Positions 1 to 10,446 are shown, numbered from the stretch's first letter. The stretch: DNA of 64,000 nucleotides from Gari tellinella (GCA_922989275.2 OV277871.1:5022001-5086000), one strand, 5' to 3'. Program-made: numbers and translations. Notes: a model not told the origin generated them from the letters alone.

Positions 1-180
1 TGCATTTTCGAAGCCATATAACGTCAGTAATGGCACATTTTAGTCGTTACAGCGCATGCGTGTTTTATTGAGAATTCAAACACAGTTGCTTCCTTTTTTG
101 TTTATATAAGGGTGTGCGCGAGTTGTGTTTGAATTAAATATTACGCAAAAAAAAGATCTGAAACAATATGATATACTTAC

Positions 181-240
181 TTCAAATAATATTCTGTTGC
201 AGGCTTCAGATCTTTTAATGTTATTTCTGTTGCGTCCCCA
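181..240 (-). CDS. fndc3: FNDC3 exon: end of FN3 domain 1
   Basis: A 60-bp exon. On the minus strand the acceptor is TTTGATTTCAG with exon start at 240, and the donor is GAA|GTAAGT with exon end at 181. One base completes the Ser codon split with the preceding exon. The exon then encodes GDATEITLKDLKPATEYYL and ends two bases into a Lys-type codon. LKDLKPATEYYLK is the typical E-F loop and F-strand signature of an FN3 domain (L.L.P.T.Y), and it matches the LKDLRPATDYHVR-type stretch of vertebrate FNDC3 domain 1. The exon is too short to be found by ORF length and was located by reading beyond the donor of the 996-1144 exon. The next exon is outside the window. Confidence 0.88.
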
Positions 241-448
241 CTGAAATCAAAGAAGAGAATGAGAGTATAATACCTGTGGGCTAATTCTGTTATACAGTGA
301 AGACGCGCTATTGTCACCACTCAAATACAGCCTCATTGTCAGTTTTTGCTTGGCCTTGATGAAAGAAAGCAAGCCAGACAGACAATAAGGTATCAATGGA
401 GGCCATGCCATTCTTTTTTTTATTTAACTACAACATTGCACGTTTGTT

Positions 449-691
449 TTAACCCTTTCCCCGATGGAAGCGCCTTTTAGCGCATATAATTTATTCCTTC
501 ACTGAAGAAAATAGGTCCAATTTAATAAGTCATGAATATGTATAAAAAGAAGAATTTTCCATATTCTAGCAGATTGAAGCTTAAAGCAGGCTGAAAGTAA
601 AGCAGAATGCGCCTTAAGGCTTTACTTTCAACCTACTTTAAGTGGTCACCTTTCTTCAATACTAGAAATATGCTAAGGGGTAAAGGGTTAA
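449..691 (+). mobile_element. PAL-A MITE, full
   Basis: Ends are TTAACCCTTTCCCC and GGGGTAAAGGGTTAA. The central palindrome is AAAGCAGGCTGAAAGTAAAG followed by its inverse. It lies in the 755-bp intron between the last two exons seen here. Confidence 0.85.
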
Positions 692-710
692 TAATATTGT
701 ATACCTTCAT

Positions 711-963
711 TTAACCCATTACTCCATAAATTTGCTTTTTTACACCTTTTATTTATTCCTCCATTGAAGAAAATAGTTCCAATTCAAACAGCCATGAATA
801 TGTATCATCAGAAATACTTTCTATATCCTAGCAGATGGTAGCTTAAAGCAGGCTGAAAGTAAAGCAAGATGCGCCTTCAATGCGCATTCTGCTTTACTTT
901 CAACCTGCTTTAAAGTGGTCACCTGTCTTCAAACTAGAAACATGCTATTGGGTAATGGGTTAA
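711..963 (+). mobile_element. PAL-A MITE, full
   Basis: It starts TTAACCCATTACTCCATAA and ends GGGTAATGGGTTAA, in the same orientation as the copy 20 bp upstream. The pair fills most of the short FNDC3 intron. Confidence 0.88.
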
Positions 964-995
964 AAATGGCAAAACAAACTGCTCTTTCTTCCTAC

Positions 996-1144
996 CTATA
1001 TACAAGTTTATATTTGCCGTCCCTGCCCTTTTCACACAAAAGCAGCTCATAGTTGAACTCTGCCGGACTGATAATGTATTCCTTGGCGTCTAGTTCAGGG
1101 GGAGATAATTGAATCAGGGCACTCCGTGACTCTATGTCCGTTAC
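996..1144 (-). CDS. fndc3: FNDC3 exon: first half of FN3 domain 1
   Basis: A 149-bp exon. The acceptor is GTTCCAG with exon start at 1144, and the donor is TATAG|GTAGG with exon end at 996. It begins in phase 0 with VTDIESRSALIQLSPPELDA, continues through EFNYELLLCEKG and RDGKYKLVY, and ends two bases into a Ser codon that the next exon completes. The string KGRDGKYK.Y is highly characteristic of FNDC3A/B domain 1, and VTDI.SRSA..Q.SPP is the A/B-strand region. The B-strand Trp usual in FN3 domains (L.W.PP in vertebrate FNDC3) is replaced by Leu (IQLSPP). The exon lies between an 8.5-kb and a 0.75-kb intron. Confidence 0.95.
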
Positions 1145-1444
1145 CTGGAACAAACACAAAATATGGATGTCAATCACAGAAAATGTTAATTATTTGCCAT
1201 AGGACATTTAATTTTAACATGTGTGAACTTTTCATCTACAGTTAGAAGTATTAATCGTCTATATCCAATTGTGTTTAAACAATTTCCTCCAAGAAACTTC
1301 AAATTCACAATTCTAGTTTCCCTGGTCAGAGGACTCCTTTAGGAGCCCTCTAATCTGGGTCTTCACTATTTGCATAAGAAAAGTGTACTCTTCACAGGTA
1401 CACTGTTTCTAAAGGATGCATTTATGTGACTAGGTTTCAAAGAT

Positions 1445-1545
1445 TTTAGGAAGTATAGTGCTTATTTAAGCAAGATGAAAGTAAAGCAGAAAGCTCCTTT
1501 AAGAGCTTTCTTCTGTACTGCCATCTTTCTTTCAGCTGCCAAATA
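1445..1545. repeat. PAL-E palindrome, degenerate
   Basis: An imperfect inverted repeat around CAGAAAGCTCCTTTAAGAG. It is flanked on the left by a PAL-C-like fragment (GGAGCCCTCTAATCTGGGTC near 1340-1365). Confidence 0.5.
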
Positions 1546-1720
1546 CATTGAACAGCATAATATAGATAAAATGGAAAACATGTCAAATAGTGCTTATGCA
1601 GAGGTTCCATGGGCAACTTTCTGCATTCCTGTTGAACTGCATTAAGCTACTGAGTATCAATAATCATACAAGTTTACATTTGATAAAACAAAGCTAGGCT
1701 TACAGCTTCAGCTGCAATAC

Positions 1721-1899
1721 CTGGGCACCAGATAAGGGGAGTATTTCAAAAACTAAAATCTTTATTTCTGCATTAAACCCTATGGTGTTACTACTCTTCG
1801 AGACGATTCTAATGAGTAGTAGCACCATAGGATTTGGTGCTGAAATGAGTGAGAAAATGTTGGAGATGTTCAGTTAACTCCCCATTATCTGGAGCCCTG
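1721..1899. mobile_element. D6 MITE (hAT-like) with 6-bp target duplication
   Basis: Termini are CTGGGCACCAGATAAG and CTGGAGCCCTG. The direct repeat CAATAC occurs at 1715-1720 and 1900-1905. The centre is the inverted repeat CTATGGTGTTACTAC/GTAGTAGCACCATAG around CGTCTC-like sequence. It is 179 bp with no coding capacity. Confidence 0.85.
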
Positions 1900-2257
1900 C
1901 AATACATTACTATACTTATCTATCCATTCTAATACTATAGTGTAAATTTTAAATATAACATCTACTTGAATTAATGTCTACAAGAAATCCAGATATAACA
2001 GGACTCCTATGAGAGTATCAAGCTCTGTGTTGCATAAAGAATTGAGCAATACAATCTGAACAAAATTGCTTGTGAGCAATGAACTAAGGAACATTTTCTT
2101 CCTGTAAAGTATGTACAGTCAATCTTGCATCAAGCAATCACTCAATAACATTTTACAGCTAAGCTTGTGTCAATGAAGAAATGTAGAAATTCCAAATCTA
2201 CTACAATACATCTTGTATTAACCAACCACTCAGTGAAGCAGCAGAGAGACCTTTTAA

Positions 2258-2462
2258 CACTTATCCTGCGGTGATGTTGTCTGCTTCAACTTTGTCGTCT
2301 GCAACGTTCATTAAATTTAGATTGATACATTTTTTAAGTAAAGAAAACAAAAGAAAAGTGTCAAACAGTTTGGATCCAGATCAGACACCGCGTTACGCGG
2401 TGTCTGATCTGGATCTAAACTGTTTGCAAAAATCAATAAAGTCGCGACCAGCAGGCAAAGGG
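2258..2462 (+). mobile_element. PAL-B MITE
   Basis: Flanked by TTAA at 2254-2257 and 2463-2466. It contains the perfect palindrome GATCCAGATCAGACACCGCG and its inverse (about 2360-2430) between CAAACAGTTTG-type arms. It includes the usual GTCTGC repeats in the left subterminal part. Confidence 0.8.
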
Positions 2463-2840
2463 TTAACACTTTACCCCATAGCCTGTTTCTAGTTTGGAAT
2501 AACCCATTACCCCCATATAGCCTGTTCCTAATTTTGAAGACATGTGACCACTGAAAGCAGGGTGAAAGTAGAGCAGAATGCGCCTTAAGGCACATTCCTG
2601 CTTTACTTTCAACCTGCTTTCAGCTACCATCTGCAAGAATAGAGAAAATATTTCTACTGATACATATTCATGACTGTATAAAAGGGAACAATTTTCTTCA
2701 GTAGAGGAATAAATTAAAGGTGGAAAAAGGTGTATTTATGGGGTAATGGGTTATAGCAGATTGAAAGTAAAGCTGCTTTACTTTCAACCTGCTTTAAACC
2801 ACCATCTGCTAGGATGCATATTCATGGAGTAATGGGTTAA
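2463..2840 (-). mobile_element. PAL-A cluster: broken arm, full copy, core-shortened copy
   Basis: A 37-bp right-arm fragment (2463-2499) abuts a full copy (2500-2753). A third copy reduced to the palindrome plus one arm follows (2754-2840, ending GGGTAATGGGTTAA). Adjacent copies share terminal bases, suggesting serial insertion at terminal TTAA sites. Confidence 0.75.
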
Positions 2841-2859
2841 AACCCATAAAATTTACATA

Positions 2860-2952
2860 ATGTAGCGATCGTAGTGGAGGGGAATTACTGATGTAACGGT
2901 CGTAGTGGAGGGGAATTACTGATGTAACGGTCGTAGTGGAGGGGAATTACTG
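2860..2952. repeat. 31-bp tandem repeat, three units
   Basis: Exactly 93 bp, three units containing GGTCGTAGTGGAGGGGAATT. The last two are identical and the first differs in few positions. No coding or element context. Confidence 0.9.
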
Positions 2953-3075
2953 AACAGCAGTTTAGGATTCTTCTTAGCATGATGAACTTTTGAAGGAAAT
3001 TTAAAACTCTATTACTAGTAAACGTCAACCTAATTACCCCCTAATCTATCATTGCATAATCTGTATTCTTCCAAT

Positions 3076-3275
3076 TAACCCTATCGTCATAGCAACACCT
3101 TTTCATGCATTTATCAAATCCTCATAAAAAACATCGTTCATTTTTTTTAAAGCATCTTGATGAAGATCTATAGAGAATATTTCCTACATCCTGACAGGAA
3201 GTGCTTAAAGCAGACTGAAAGTAAAGCAGAAAGCTGCTTTACTTTCAGCCTGCTTTAATCAACAACTGGTCTTAA
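3076..3275 (+). mobile_element. PAL-A-like copy with AGCAGAAAGC core
   Basis: The left end is TTAACCCTATCGTCATAGC. The core GCTTAAAGCAGACTGAAAGT is inverted around CAGAAAGCTG, the PAL-E type centre. The right arm is degenerate, so the copy is intermediate between PAL-A and PAL-E. Confidence 0.6.
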
Positions 3276-3352
3276 ACACAAAAAATGTTTACGAAGGAAA
3301 CTTTTAAGCATCTTGCAACTATAATGTAATGTTCACACATACATGCATTCAT

Positions 3353-3545
3353 CAGAGCTCCAGATAAGGGGAGTATTTCAAAAACTAAAATCTTTGTTTC
3401 TCGATTAAACCATATGATGTTACTACTCATCAGAATCGTCTCTTAGAGACAATTCTAAAGAGTAGTTACACCATAGGATTTGGTGCTGAAATAAGTGAGA
3501 AAATGTTGGATTTGTTCAGTTTACTCCCTCTTATCTGGAGCCCTC
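3353..3545. mobile_element. D6 MITE
   Basis: Ends are CAGAGCTCCAGATAAGGGG and CTTATCTGGAGCCCT. Central inverted repeats are ATGTTACTACTCAT and its inverse around CGTCTCTTAGAGACAATTC. The flanks do not show a clean 6-bp duplication. Confidence 0.8.
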
Positions 3546-3790
3546 ACTACAGATTCATTCTTGCATGGATCCATTTTATTTTTAACATAGACCTTGAATG
3601 TTTTGTCTGCGACTGTCAATCGTCTTCAATCCTTAGAAACAAGATAAGGCATGCTTATTTTGCATGCAAAAGTAATTGAACAATGCCATAAAAATGAATA
3701 AATGTCCCATAAATATTGTGAATTATGAATATCAAATTTCCCAGAGTACAACAATAAGACAATATTTCAAAACCTTAACACTCCCCATGT

Positions 3791-4031
3791 TTAACCCATT
3801 ACCCCATAGCCTGTTTTAGTTTTGATAATAGGTGACCACATAAAGCAGGTTGAAAGTAAAGCAGAATGTGCAGTTAGGTCAATTCTGCTTTACTTTCAGC
3901 CTGCTTTAAGCTACAATCTGCTAGCTAGGATATAGAAACTATTTTTTCATGGTATATATTCATGACTGTATTACGTGGTACTATTTTCTTCAATAGAGAA
4001 ATTAATTAAAGGCATAAAAATGTGTATTTAT
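3791..4031 (-). mobile_element. PAL-A MITE, left end intact, right end lost
   Basis: Starts TTAACCCATTACCCCATAGC and carries the palindrome and the ATTTTCTTCAATAGAG arm. It breaks at TGTGTATTTA, where a PAL-C arm (GTTTAGTCCATGTTTTACTA) begins. Confidence 0.75.
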
Positions 4032-4059
4032 CAAAACTTCAATTGGATACGGTAATTCC

Positions 4060-4284
4060 AATTTCCAATAAAGTTTAGTCCATGTTTTACTAGTAAGAGG
4101 TGGTTCTTTTAAACTTCTTTTTATGGTTTAATAAAATATCAAACATTGCAGACCCTGATCAGCGGGCCCCTATAGGAGCCCTCTGATCTCGGTCTACACT
4201 GTGTGCATAGGACAAGTGTACTCTTCATCAGTATACTGATTGTAAACAAATGATATATATATGTATCACTAGGAGTTAATGGGT
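4060..4284. mobile_element. PAL-C MITE, diverged
   Basis: Palindrome GCAGACCCTGATCAGCGGGC with its inverse, then TAGGACAAGTGTACTCTTCA and a GGAGTTAATGGGTTAA end. The left end is fused to a truncated PAL-A copy. Confidence 0.65.
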
Positions 4285-4424
4285 TAACACAGATAAACGA
4301 TAATAGAATTTTTGAAGTTTCTTTTCAAAACAAGGTCAGGGTGTTAAAGGCGGTGTCTCATCTGGATCCAAACTGTTTGCACAGATAATCACAATTCCAC
4401 CGCTAGTGTGCAAAGAGCTAACAC
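4285..4424. mobile_element. PAL-B MITE with half of its palindrome
   Basis: Only one arm of the core (GCGGTGTCTCATCTGGATCC) remains, after a GGTCAGGGTG subterminal segment. The right end GTGTGCAAAGAGCTAAC is recognisable. Confidence 0.6.
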
Positions 4425-4517
4425 AAGCAAGCCAGCATTGGTAGATAATATCTCAATACAATCCCAAGACTATGATTAGCACGACAATCTGTACTGCAGT
4501 AGCAAGTTTTTCAAACC

Positions 4518-4761
4518 TTAACCCATAGCCTGTTTCTAGTTTTGAAGACAAGTGACCACTTAAAGCAGGTTGAAAGTAAAGCAGAATGCGCCTTAAGGCG
4601 CATTCTGCTCTACTTTCAGCCTGCTTTAAGCTATTATCTGCTAGAATATAGAAAATATTTCTAAAGAATCTTATTTGTAACAGTATAAATTGGAACTATT
4701 TTCTTCAGTAGAGGAATAAATTAAAGGCATAAAAAGGCGTATTTATGGGGTAATGGGTTAT
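4518..4761 (-). mobile_element. PAL-A MITE, full
   Basis: TTAACCCATAGCCTGTTTCT at the left and GGGGTAATGGGTTA at the right. The core is AATGCGCCTTAAGGCGCATT, a perfect 20-bp palindrome at its centre. Confidence 0.88.
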
Positions 4762-5033
4762 ATGGACATTGTCCCCAAACAGTAGCTCATCATCATCATC
4801 ATCAGATTCTCTGCGTTTTTGTTTAATTTTCATTTGACTGAGCAGATAAAAACCTGGCTATGATGCTGATGGTAAAATGATATTAAACAAGAAATGTTCA
4901 TATGGGCCTTTAACCAATTAACTCTTTTCATATACTTTAACTCCGCCCACTATGAACATCTATGAACTATTTCATTGGCTTATAAAATAAGGATAATCTT
5001 TTTGCCCCGGAGAGAATTAAGACTCATGTTAGA

Positions 5034-5120
5034 ACCTATATGAAAACAATGCAGATCCTGATCCTGATCAGACAGCTCCTGATGGAGCTGTTTGATCTGG
5101 TTCTACATTGCTTTCAAGAA
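5034..5120. repeat. GATC-type palindrome (GCAGATCCTG...)
   Basis: GATCAGACAGCTCCTGATGG with its inverse, flanked by AACAATGCAG/CTACATTGC. A second member of this subtype is at 58158-58228. Related to the PAL-C core. Confidence 0.6.
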
Positions 5121-5232
5121 GTGACAATATACGCTTCTAGCAGGAGAAGGGCTGTAATGCTATTGACACTGTCAAAAATAAATATATTAAATCAAATGAG
5201 ATGCCTTAGTCTGACCTCTATCACTGTAGGTC

Positions 5233-5452
5233 TAACACTTTTGCATGCTGGGTAATTTTTTTCGTCTGCAACAATTTTCGTCTGCTATGGTTCTAAAGTT
5301 AGATTTTTCTTAATTTCTTTTCAAAATAGGGTCAGAGTGTCAAACAGTTTGGATCCTGATGGGACGACGTGTTATGCGGCGTCTCATCTGGATCCTAACT
5401 GTTTGCAAAGGTAATCACTGTCGCACATATCTGCCGCTAACATGGTAAGAAC
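5233..5452 (+). mobile_element. PAL-B MITE
   Basis: The left part TTTTGCATGCTGGGTAATTT and GTCTGC repeats match the 29095-29310 copy. The palindrome is CAGTTTGGATCCTGATG/GATCCTAACTGTTTGC. Confidence 0.75.
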
Positions 5453-5491
5453 TAAGCAAACATTCAGAGAGAAACCAGGTTCTCAATGGAG

Positions 5492-5706
5492 CAGGGTTGC
5501 CATAAGTTCAAAATTTTCAATTTTTCAAGCGCGATCTTCCGAATTACACCTTTTACCCCTAGTCTGTTTCTAGTTTTAAAGACATGTGATGCTTAAAGCA
5601 GGTTGAAAGTAAAGCAGAATGCGCCTTAAGGCGCATTCTGCTTTACTTTCAGCCTGCTTTAAGCTTCCATCCGTTGGAATAAAAATCCGGAGAAATGGCA
5701 GCCCTG
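5492..5706. mobile_element. F6 MITE (hAT-like) with embedded PAL-A core
   Basis: Terminal repeats CAGGGTTGCCAT and ATGGCAGCCCTG. The direct repeat ATGGAG is at 5486-5491 and 5707-5712. Inside, about 5549-5683 is a PAL-A segment with the complete palindrome but without PAL-A TTAA termini on the right. Its sister is at 36914-37179. Confidence 0.82.
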
Positions 5707-5904
5707 ATGGAGTAGACATAGACGTGTCTGATTGGAATACATAAAAAGTTTTCCTATTTGAATAACAATTCTGAGTGTACCTAAGAAATGTCTGAAATGC
5801 CTTCAGCCACCTATGTAATTATCGTCTGCAAGATTTGTCGTCTGCAACAATTCTCTGAGTTAATTTATTTGTATCTTCTTTCAGAAAATAGTCCATCTTG
5901 TATC

Positions 5905-6500
5905 ACAATGGTTCATCATTTACTCCATAGATTCACATTTTTTACCTATTTCATTTGTTCATCCACTGAAGAAAATAGTTTTAATTTATAGTCATGAATC
6001 TGTATCATAACAAATAATATCTATATTCTAGCAGATGGTAGCCTTAAAGCAGGCTGAAAATAAAGCAGAATGCCCCTTAAGACAAGTGACAATTTAAAGC
6101 AGACAAAGTTAAGCAGAATGCACCTTAAGGCGCATTCTGCTTTACTCTCAACCTGCTTTAACCCTTTCCTCCCTGAAACCTCAAATGGACAATTCTGGTT
6201 TTCAATTTAGTCTAGTCCATTTTTTACTTTTTAGGGTTGATTTTTACAATATATATATATGTCAAAATCACAAACACCTTAAGGAGCCCTCTGATCAGGG
6301 TCAACACTGTTTTAGTGTACTCCTCACAGGTACGTTGTTTGCAAATGACGCATATATGCGTGACTAGGGTTCAAAGAGTTAAGCTATCATCTGCTAGGAT
6401 ATAGAAAATATTTCTTTTGGTACATCTTCATGACTAAATATCATTTGGAATTATATTCTTCAGAGGAGGAATAAATTAAATGGCACTTCTATAGGGGAAA
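5905..6500. mobile_element. PAL-A, interrupted by a PAL-C insertion
   Basis: The PAL-A left half runs to the CCTGCTTTAA of its core at 6161. PAL-A resumes at 6379 with TTAAGCTATCATCTGCTAGG. The two pieces bracket a PAL-C element at a duplicated TTAA. The core itself is partly duplicated (two AGCAGAATGC arms). Confidence 0.75.
6162..6378 (+). mobile_element. PAL-C MITE nested in a PAL-A core
   Basis: A 217-bp element between TTAA at 6158-6161 and 6379-6382. It starts CCCTTTCCTCCCTGAAACC and ends GACTAGGGTTCAAAGAG. Its palindrome is reduced to AAGGAGCCCTCTGATCAGGG, one arm lost. Confidence 0.85.
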
Positions 6501-6905
6501 AGTTCAACACATTTTGAAAATCCTGTAATTCAGATTCAGAAGGATAGGACCTGTCTGACATTGGTCTGCACTCTTTCCTGAAGTTTCTTTATCCCATATT
6601 TTATAAACCAATGTTATAGGCCAGAGTATAGATGTTCATTGTGGGCGGAGTTATATATATGAATATTCAGAGAGTAGCAGCTACTGCAGGGATTTGTGGC
6701 AGTCCTATCTGAAAGTCTTCTAGACAGTACAGTAGCTGACGCCAATTCTAATATGTTTCTCTTGGCTAATTTGGTATGTCTAACATTATGCGCATACTGA
6801 TGTGCATTTTTAAATTGAGTAGGTGTTTTATTTATGTTGTGTCCAGAATTTGGAACTGCAAACAAACCACTGAACAAGTTGTTGTATATACAAATACAGT
6901 TCAGT

Positions 6906-6995
6906 TTAACCAATTACCCCATAGCTTGTTTTTAGATTTGAAAACGAGTTGCTACTTAAAGCAAGTTGAAAGTAAATCAGAATGCATCATAAGGC
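6906..6995 (-). mobile_element. PAL-A left half
   Basis: TTAACCAATTACCCCATAGC through AGCAGAATGC-like core. It is cut where the 38-bp tandem units begin. Confidence 0.7.
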
Positions 6996-7072
6996 ATTTT
7001 TATCCTGCATTTAGTAGTCAACTGGCCTTTGATATTTTTATCCTGCATTTAGAAGTCATCTGGCCTTTGATA
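6996..7072 (+). repeat. First two units of the 38-bp tandem array
   Basis: Two units of TTTTTATCCTGCATTTAG.AGTC..CTGGCCTTTGATA. The same unit continues at 8347, so the array is split by the element at 7073-8346. Confidence 0.85.
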
Positions 7073-8346
7073 TAGGTCGTTTGCAGTTCAAAAAAACACG
7101 ATAAATCTTAGATAATATTTAAACTGGTGAACGTATTTAAATGGAAGTTTGCATACACTTATGATGTGCCTATACCAACTCTGACAAGGAAATTCAGAAT
7201 TTTTGATAGTCTGACTAAAAACTTTTCTTCTTTGATTTATATAAATTTTGTGTCGCTGAAAATGGTCAATTACGTGGGGTGTTATTGGCTATTACCTTGA
7301 TCAAGTTTGTTTATATGGGAGAATATCCCCAGGTAAAATCCCGTGCTAGTTGCTTCTGTCTGAAAGGTGAATCCCGTGCTGATATAGGTTGTTTAGTTGT
7401 ACACATTTAATTGTGAGGCCCCATTACATCTTTACTATGCTAAATCCATGAACTCTTCACCAGGAATAAAGAGAATTGCATTACTTTTCAAAACGAAGCT
7501 CTAACATTTCTACATAATACAGAGTTCCAGATAAGAGAAAGTAAATTGAACAAGTCCAACATTTTCTCACTCGTTTCCTCACCAAATCCTATGGTGTGAT
7601 TACTCATCGAGACGATTCTAATGATCAAGTAGTCACACCATAGGGCTTATTTCAGAAATAAAGATTTTAGTTCTGGAAATACTCCCCTTATCTGGAGCCC
7701 TGATAATATGTATCAGTGTTCGAGTTGTATTGCAGTATGTTTACGTTACGTTTTGTTTCCTTTAACGAAAAAATAATAAAGGTTTACGATCCGCTCTGGA
7801 AACATTCTGTTGAAAATTTGATAATGGTAAGTGTGTGTAGATCGTCTAGTATGAACATGTCTCTTCTACTAATTACCACATTTAGTTGTTTTGCGTTTTG
7901 TTGATAAAACTTTTATATGAGTGGCACATGGTTCGGATCCTATTTAGATACGAAATGGCTCCGTTGTCCGATCAGGATCCAACATGTTCGCAAATGACAG
8001 TATGGTCGGTTAATACGTTTAAAACGTACCCCAGTCAGGGCCTCGTTCGGTTAGTTGTAAACTACTATGGTATGCGATAGCTTAACGGTGAGGCGTTACG
8101 GAGTCGTGAAAGAAAGGCTGTTGAATAACTTGAAATCACCCTTCGGAAAAGTGTCCCTTAGAAGTGTAAACTTTATATAGAAGTTATGAATAAAACTTTT
8201 TTATTACGAAGAGAAAAAAATTGTTATTTTTTGTCAGAGTTGGTATAGGTATATCATAAATCTATGCAAAATTTCATTTGACTTCGTTGTCTTGTTGTGG
8301 AAATATTTGAAAATTGTCGTGTTTTTTTTAACTGCAAATGACCTAT
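7073..8346. mobile_element. 1.27-kb inverted-repeat element inside the 38-bp array
   Basis: Ends are TAGGTCGTTTGCAGTTC and the inverse of TAGGTCATTTGCAGTTA, continuing as imperfect terminal repeats of nearly 190 bp that include CCTATACCAACTCTGACAA on each side. The flanks read TTTGATA|TAGG and CCTA|TATTT, consistent with a TA duplication. No transposase-length frame is present. The D6 copy at 7520-7702 is nested within. Confidence 0.75.
7520..7702. mobile_element. D6 MITE with 6-bp target duplication
   Basis: CAGAGTTCCAGATAAGAG ... CTTATCTGGAGCCCTG. ATAATA is repeated at 7514-7519 and 7703-7708. It lies within the 1.27-kb element, so it is younger than that element. Confidence 0.85.
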
Positions 8347-8760
8347 ATTTATATCCTGCATTTAGTAGTCATCTGACTTTTGATATTTTTATCCTGCATT
8401 TAGTAGTCATCTGGAAATTGATATTTATATCCTGCATTTAGAAGTCATCTGGCCTTCGATATTTTTATCCTGCATTTAGTAGTCATCTGGCCTTTGATAT
8501 TTTTATCCTGCATTTAGTAGTCATCTGACCTTTGATATTTTTATCCTGCATTTAGAAGTCATCTGGCCTTTGATATTTTTATCCTACATTTAGAAGTCAT
8601 CTGGCCTTTGATATTTTTATCCTGCATTTAGAAGTCATCTGGCCTTTGATATTTTTATCCTACATTTAGAAGTCATCTGGCCTTTGATATTTTTATCCTG
8701 CATTTAGAAGTCATCTGGCCTTTGATATTTTTATTCTGCATTTAGTAGTCATTTGGCCTT
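8347..8760 (+). repeat. 38-bp tandem array, about 11 units
   Basis: The consensus contains ATCCTGCATTTAGAAGTCAT followed by CTGGCCTTTGATATTTTT. Units alternate AGAAGTC/AGTAGTC and CCTGC/CCTAC variants. No coding role is evident. Confidence 0.93.
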
Positions 8761-8880
8761 GATTACTTCCACACTCACTCAATGAAAGCCTGCTTAATAC
8801 AGGTTTGACTTTATATACATGTACTTCGTAACCTATCCATACTTCTGGTGCACTGCTTCATGCTGAAAATCTCAAAAATA

Positions 8881-9461
8881 CAGTCAAACCTATGCCTGTC
8901 CTAGTTCAGTGATGATTCTCTTTCATAATTTAACCCATTACTCCATAATCCACTTCAGTTTATTCCTCCACTGCATAAAATAGTTACACTTTATACAGTC
9001 ATGAATGTGCACAAGAAGAAATGTATCATAATTCTATCAGATGGTGGCTTAAAACTGGTCTTGAGGAGCTTTCTGCTTTACTTTCAGCCTTCTTTAAGCA
9101 ACCATCAAAATATAAGCTATTGCAGAAGGCTAATGTTGGACATTATGCTATTGACTTTCAAGATTGATAACAGTATAGACTCATAAGATGAATAAAATTC
9201 ATAGCCTGTTATTTACACATGTAAATCCCATAGCCTGTTTCTAGTTTTGAAGACAGGTGACCCCTTCAAGTACCTTAAGGTGCATTCTGCTTTACTTTCA
9301 GCATGCTTTAAGCTACTATCTGCTAGGATATAGAAAATTATATTCATGACTGCATAAAATGTGTCAATTTTCTTCAGTGGAGAGATAGATAAATCAAGTC
9401 GTAAAAAGGCGTATTTATGGGGTAATGGGTTGAGCATTTTCAAGGCATTGCGGTTTGACTG
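8881..9461. mobile_element. Tc1/mariner-like MITE carrying two PAL-A copies
   Basis: CAGTCAAACC at 8881 and its exact inverse GGTTTGACTG ending at 9461. TA flanks both sides (8879-8880, 9462-9463). The interior is almost entirely PAL-A sequence: 8930-9110 (+, PAL-E type centre TTGAGGAGCTTTCTGC) and 9222-9431 (-). Confidence 0.75.
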
Positions 9462-9626
9462 TATTTCTCTACCAAGACCTACCATGCTTGTTTCTGTTTT
9501 GTAGTCAACTTTCAACACACAGGGTGAGCAAAAAGATGTGGATACAGTTGATCATTTGAACACCATGCTTAATATAGAACTGTGTTTTTCCATTACCTTA
9601 CACCAGCATAAAGGTCTACAACTGAC

Positions 9627-9793
9627 CTTGGGGGCGGGCATTGTGGAGAGGCGGGACTGAATGACACGACGCTCCTCCTCCAGCTCCCTTTGCTCCTCCC
9701 CCGTTTCATCTAGCTCCTCCCCCTGGCTCTGATGAGAAACGTTACTAATGCTGTTGGAGTGGTGGCCATCGACACCATTGGTTCCAGATGAAC
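9627..9793 (-). CDS. fndc3: FNDC3 exon: acidic helical linker before FN3 domain 1
   Basis: A 167-bp exon. The acceptor is TTATTTCCAG with exon start at 9793, and the donor is CCCAAG|GTCAGT with exon end at 9627. Two bases complete a Gly codon. Then come SSGTNGVDGHHSNSISNVSH, QSQGEELDETGEEQRELEEE and RRVIQSRLSTMPAPK, ending in phase 0. The Glu/Arg-rich run is predicted to be helical and leads into MPAPK|VTDI, which corresponds to the vertebrate segment ending in EKPQ/VSNI just before FN3 domain 1. The neighbouring intron is 8.5 kb on the 3' side. Low-complexity composition alone would be weak evidence; the phase-perfect joins on both sides make it firm. Confidence 0.93.
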
Positions 9794-9834
9794 CTGGAAA
9801 TAAAGAAAAATCAAATATATAATACATTCAATCT

Positions 9835-10180
9835 TGTATCCGGAACAGACACTGAGTCACCTGGCACATGATCTGGATCCAAATTAGTTACAAATATAGG
9901 TGCAGCTGCACTTGGCAGGATAACAGCTATGAGAACCCCCTGGATTAAAGCCAGAACACCAATCTGCATATCTGCATATCTATATTTTTCCAGACAAACT
10001 TTTGAATTTTAAGTCATACATAGCATCAAGTCCAATATTGTTCTCGTATAAACATAGGTCTATCTAATCTTACGATGGGTCACAAAATGCAGATTGGATT
10101 GTTACCAGAAATTGCTAAAGACAGTCTGGCCAAGCCAATAAAGTTTTCCAAAGAAGCATGTCTGGACACCAAGATGTGGT
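9835..10180. other. Intron sequence without clear elements
   Basis: AT-rich sequence with a faint PAL-B-like remnant (CTGGCACATGATCTGGATCC near 9860). No exon signal or tandem repeat is visible. Confidence 0.5.
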
Positions 10181-10182
10181 GG

Positions 10183-10376
10183 GACTTCAGATAAGAGGTC
10201 GTACTGTAAACTGAACAAATGCAACATTTTCTCCCTCATTTCAGCAACAAATCCTATGGTGTTAAACTCATTAGAATCGCCTTTTCGAGACGATTCTAAA
10301 AAGTAGTAACACCATAGGGTTAAATGCAGAAATAAAGATTTTAGTTTTTGAAATACTCCCGTTATCTGGAGCTGTG
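10183..10376. mobile_element. D6 MITE, degraded ends
   Basis: The centre ATTAGAATCGCCTTTTCGAG and ATGGTGTTA/TAACACCAT arms are clear. The ends ACTTCAGATAAGAGG and TATCTGGAGCTG have drifted. Confidence 0.75.
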
Positions 10377-10446
10377 TAAAGTACAGACAGGCTGGATTGT
10401 TTTGATTTCAACACTTCTCTAGCTACAGTGCTCCCTCCCTACAAAA

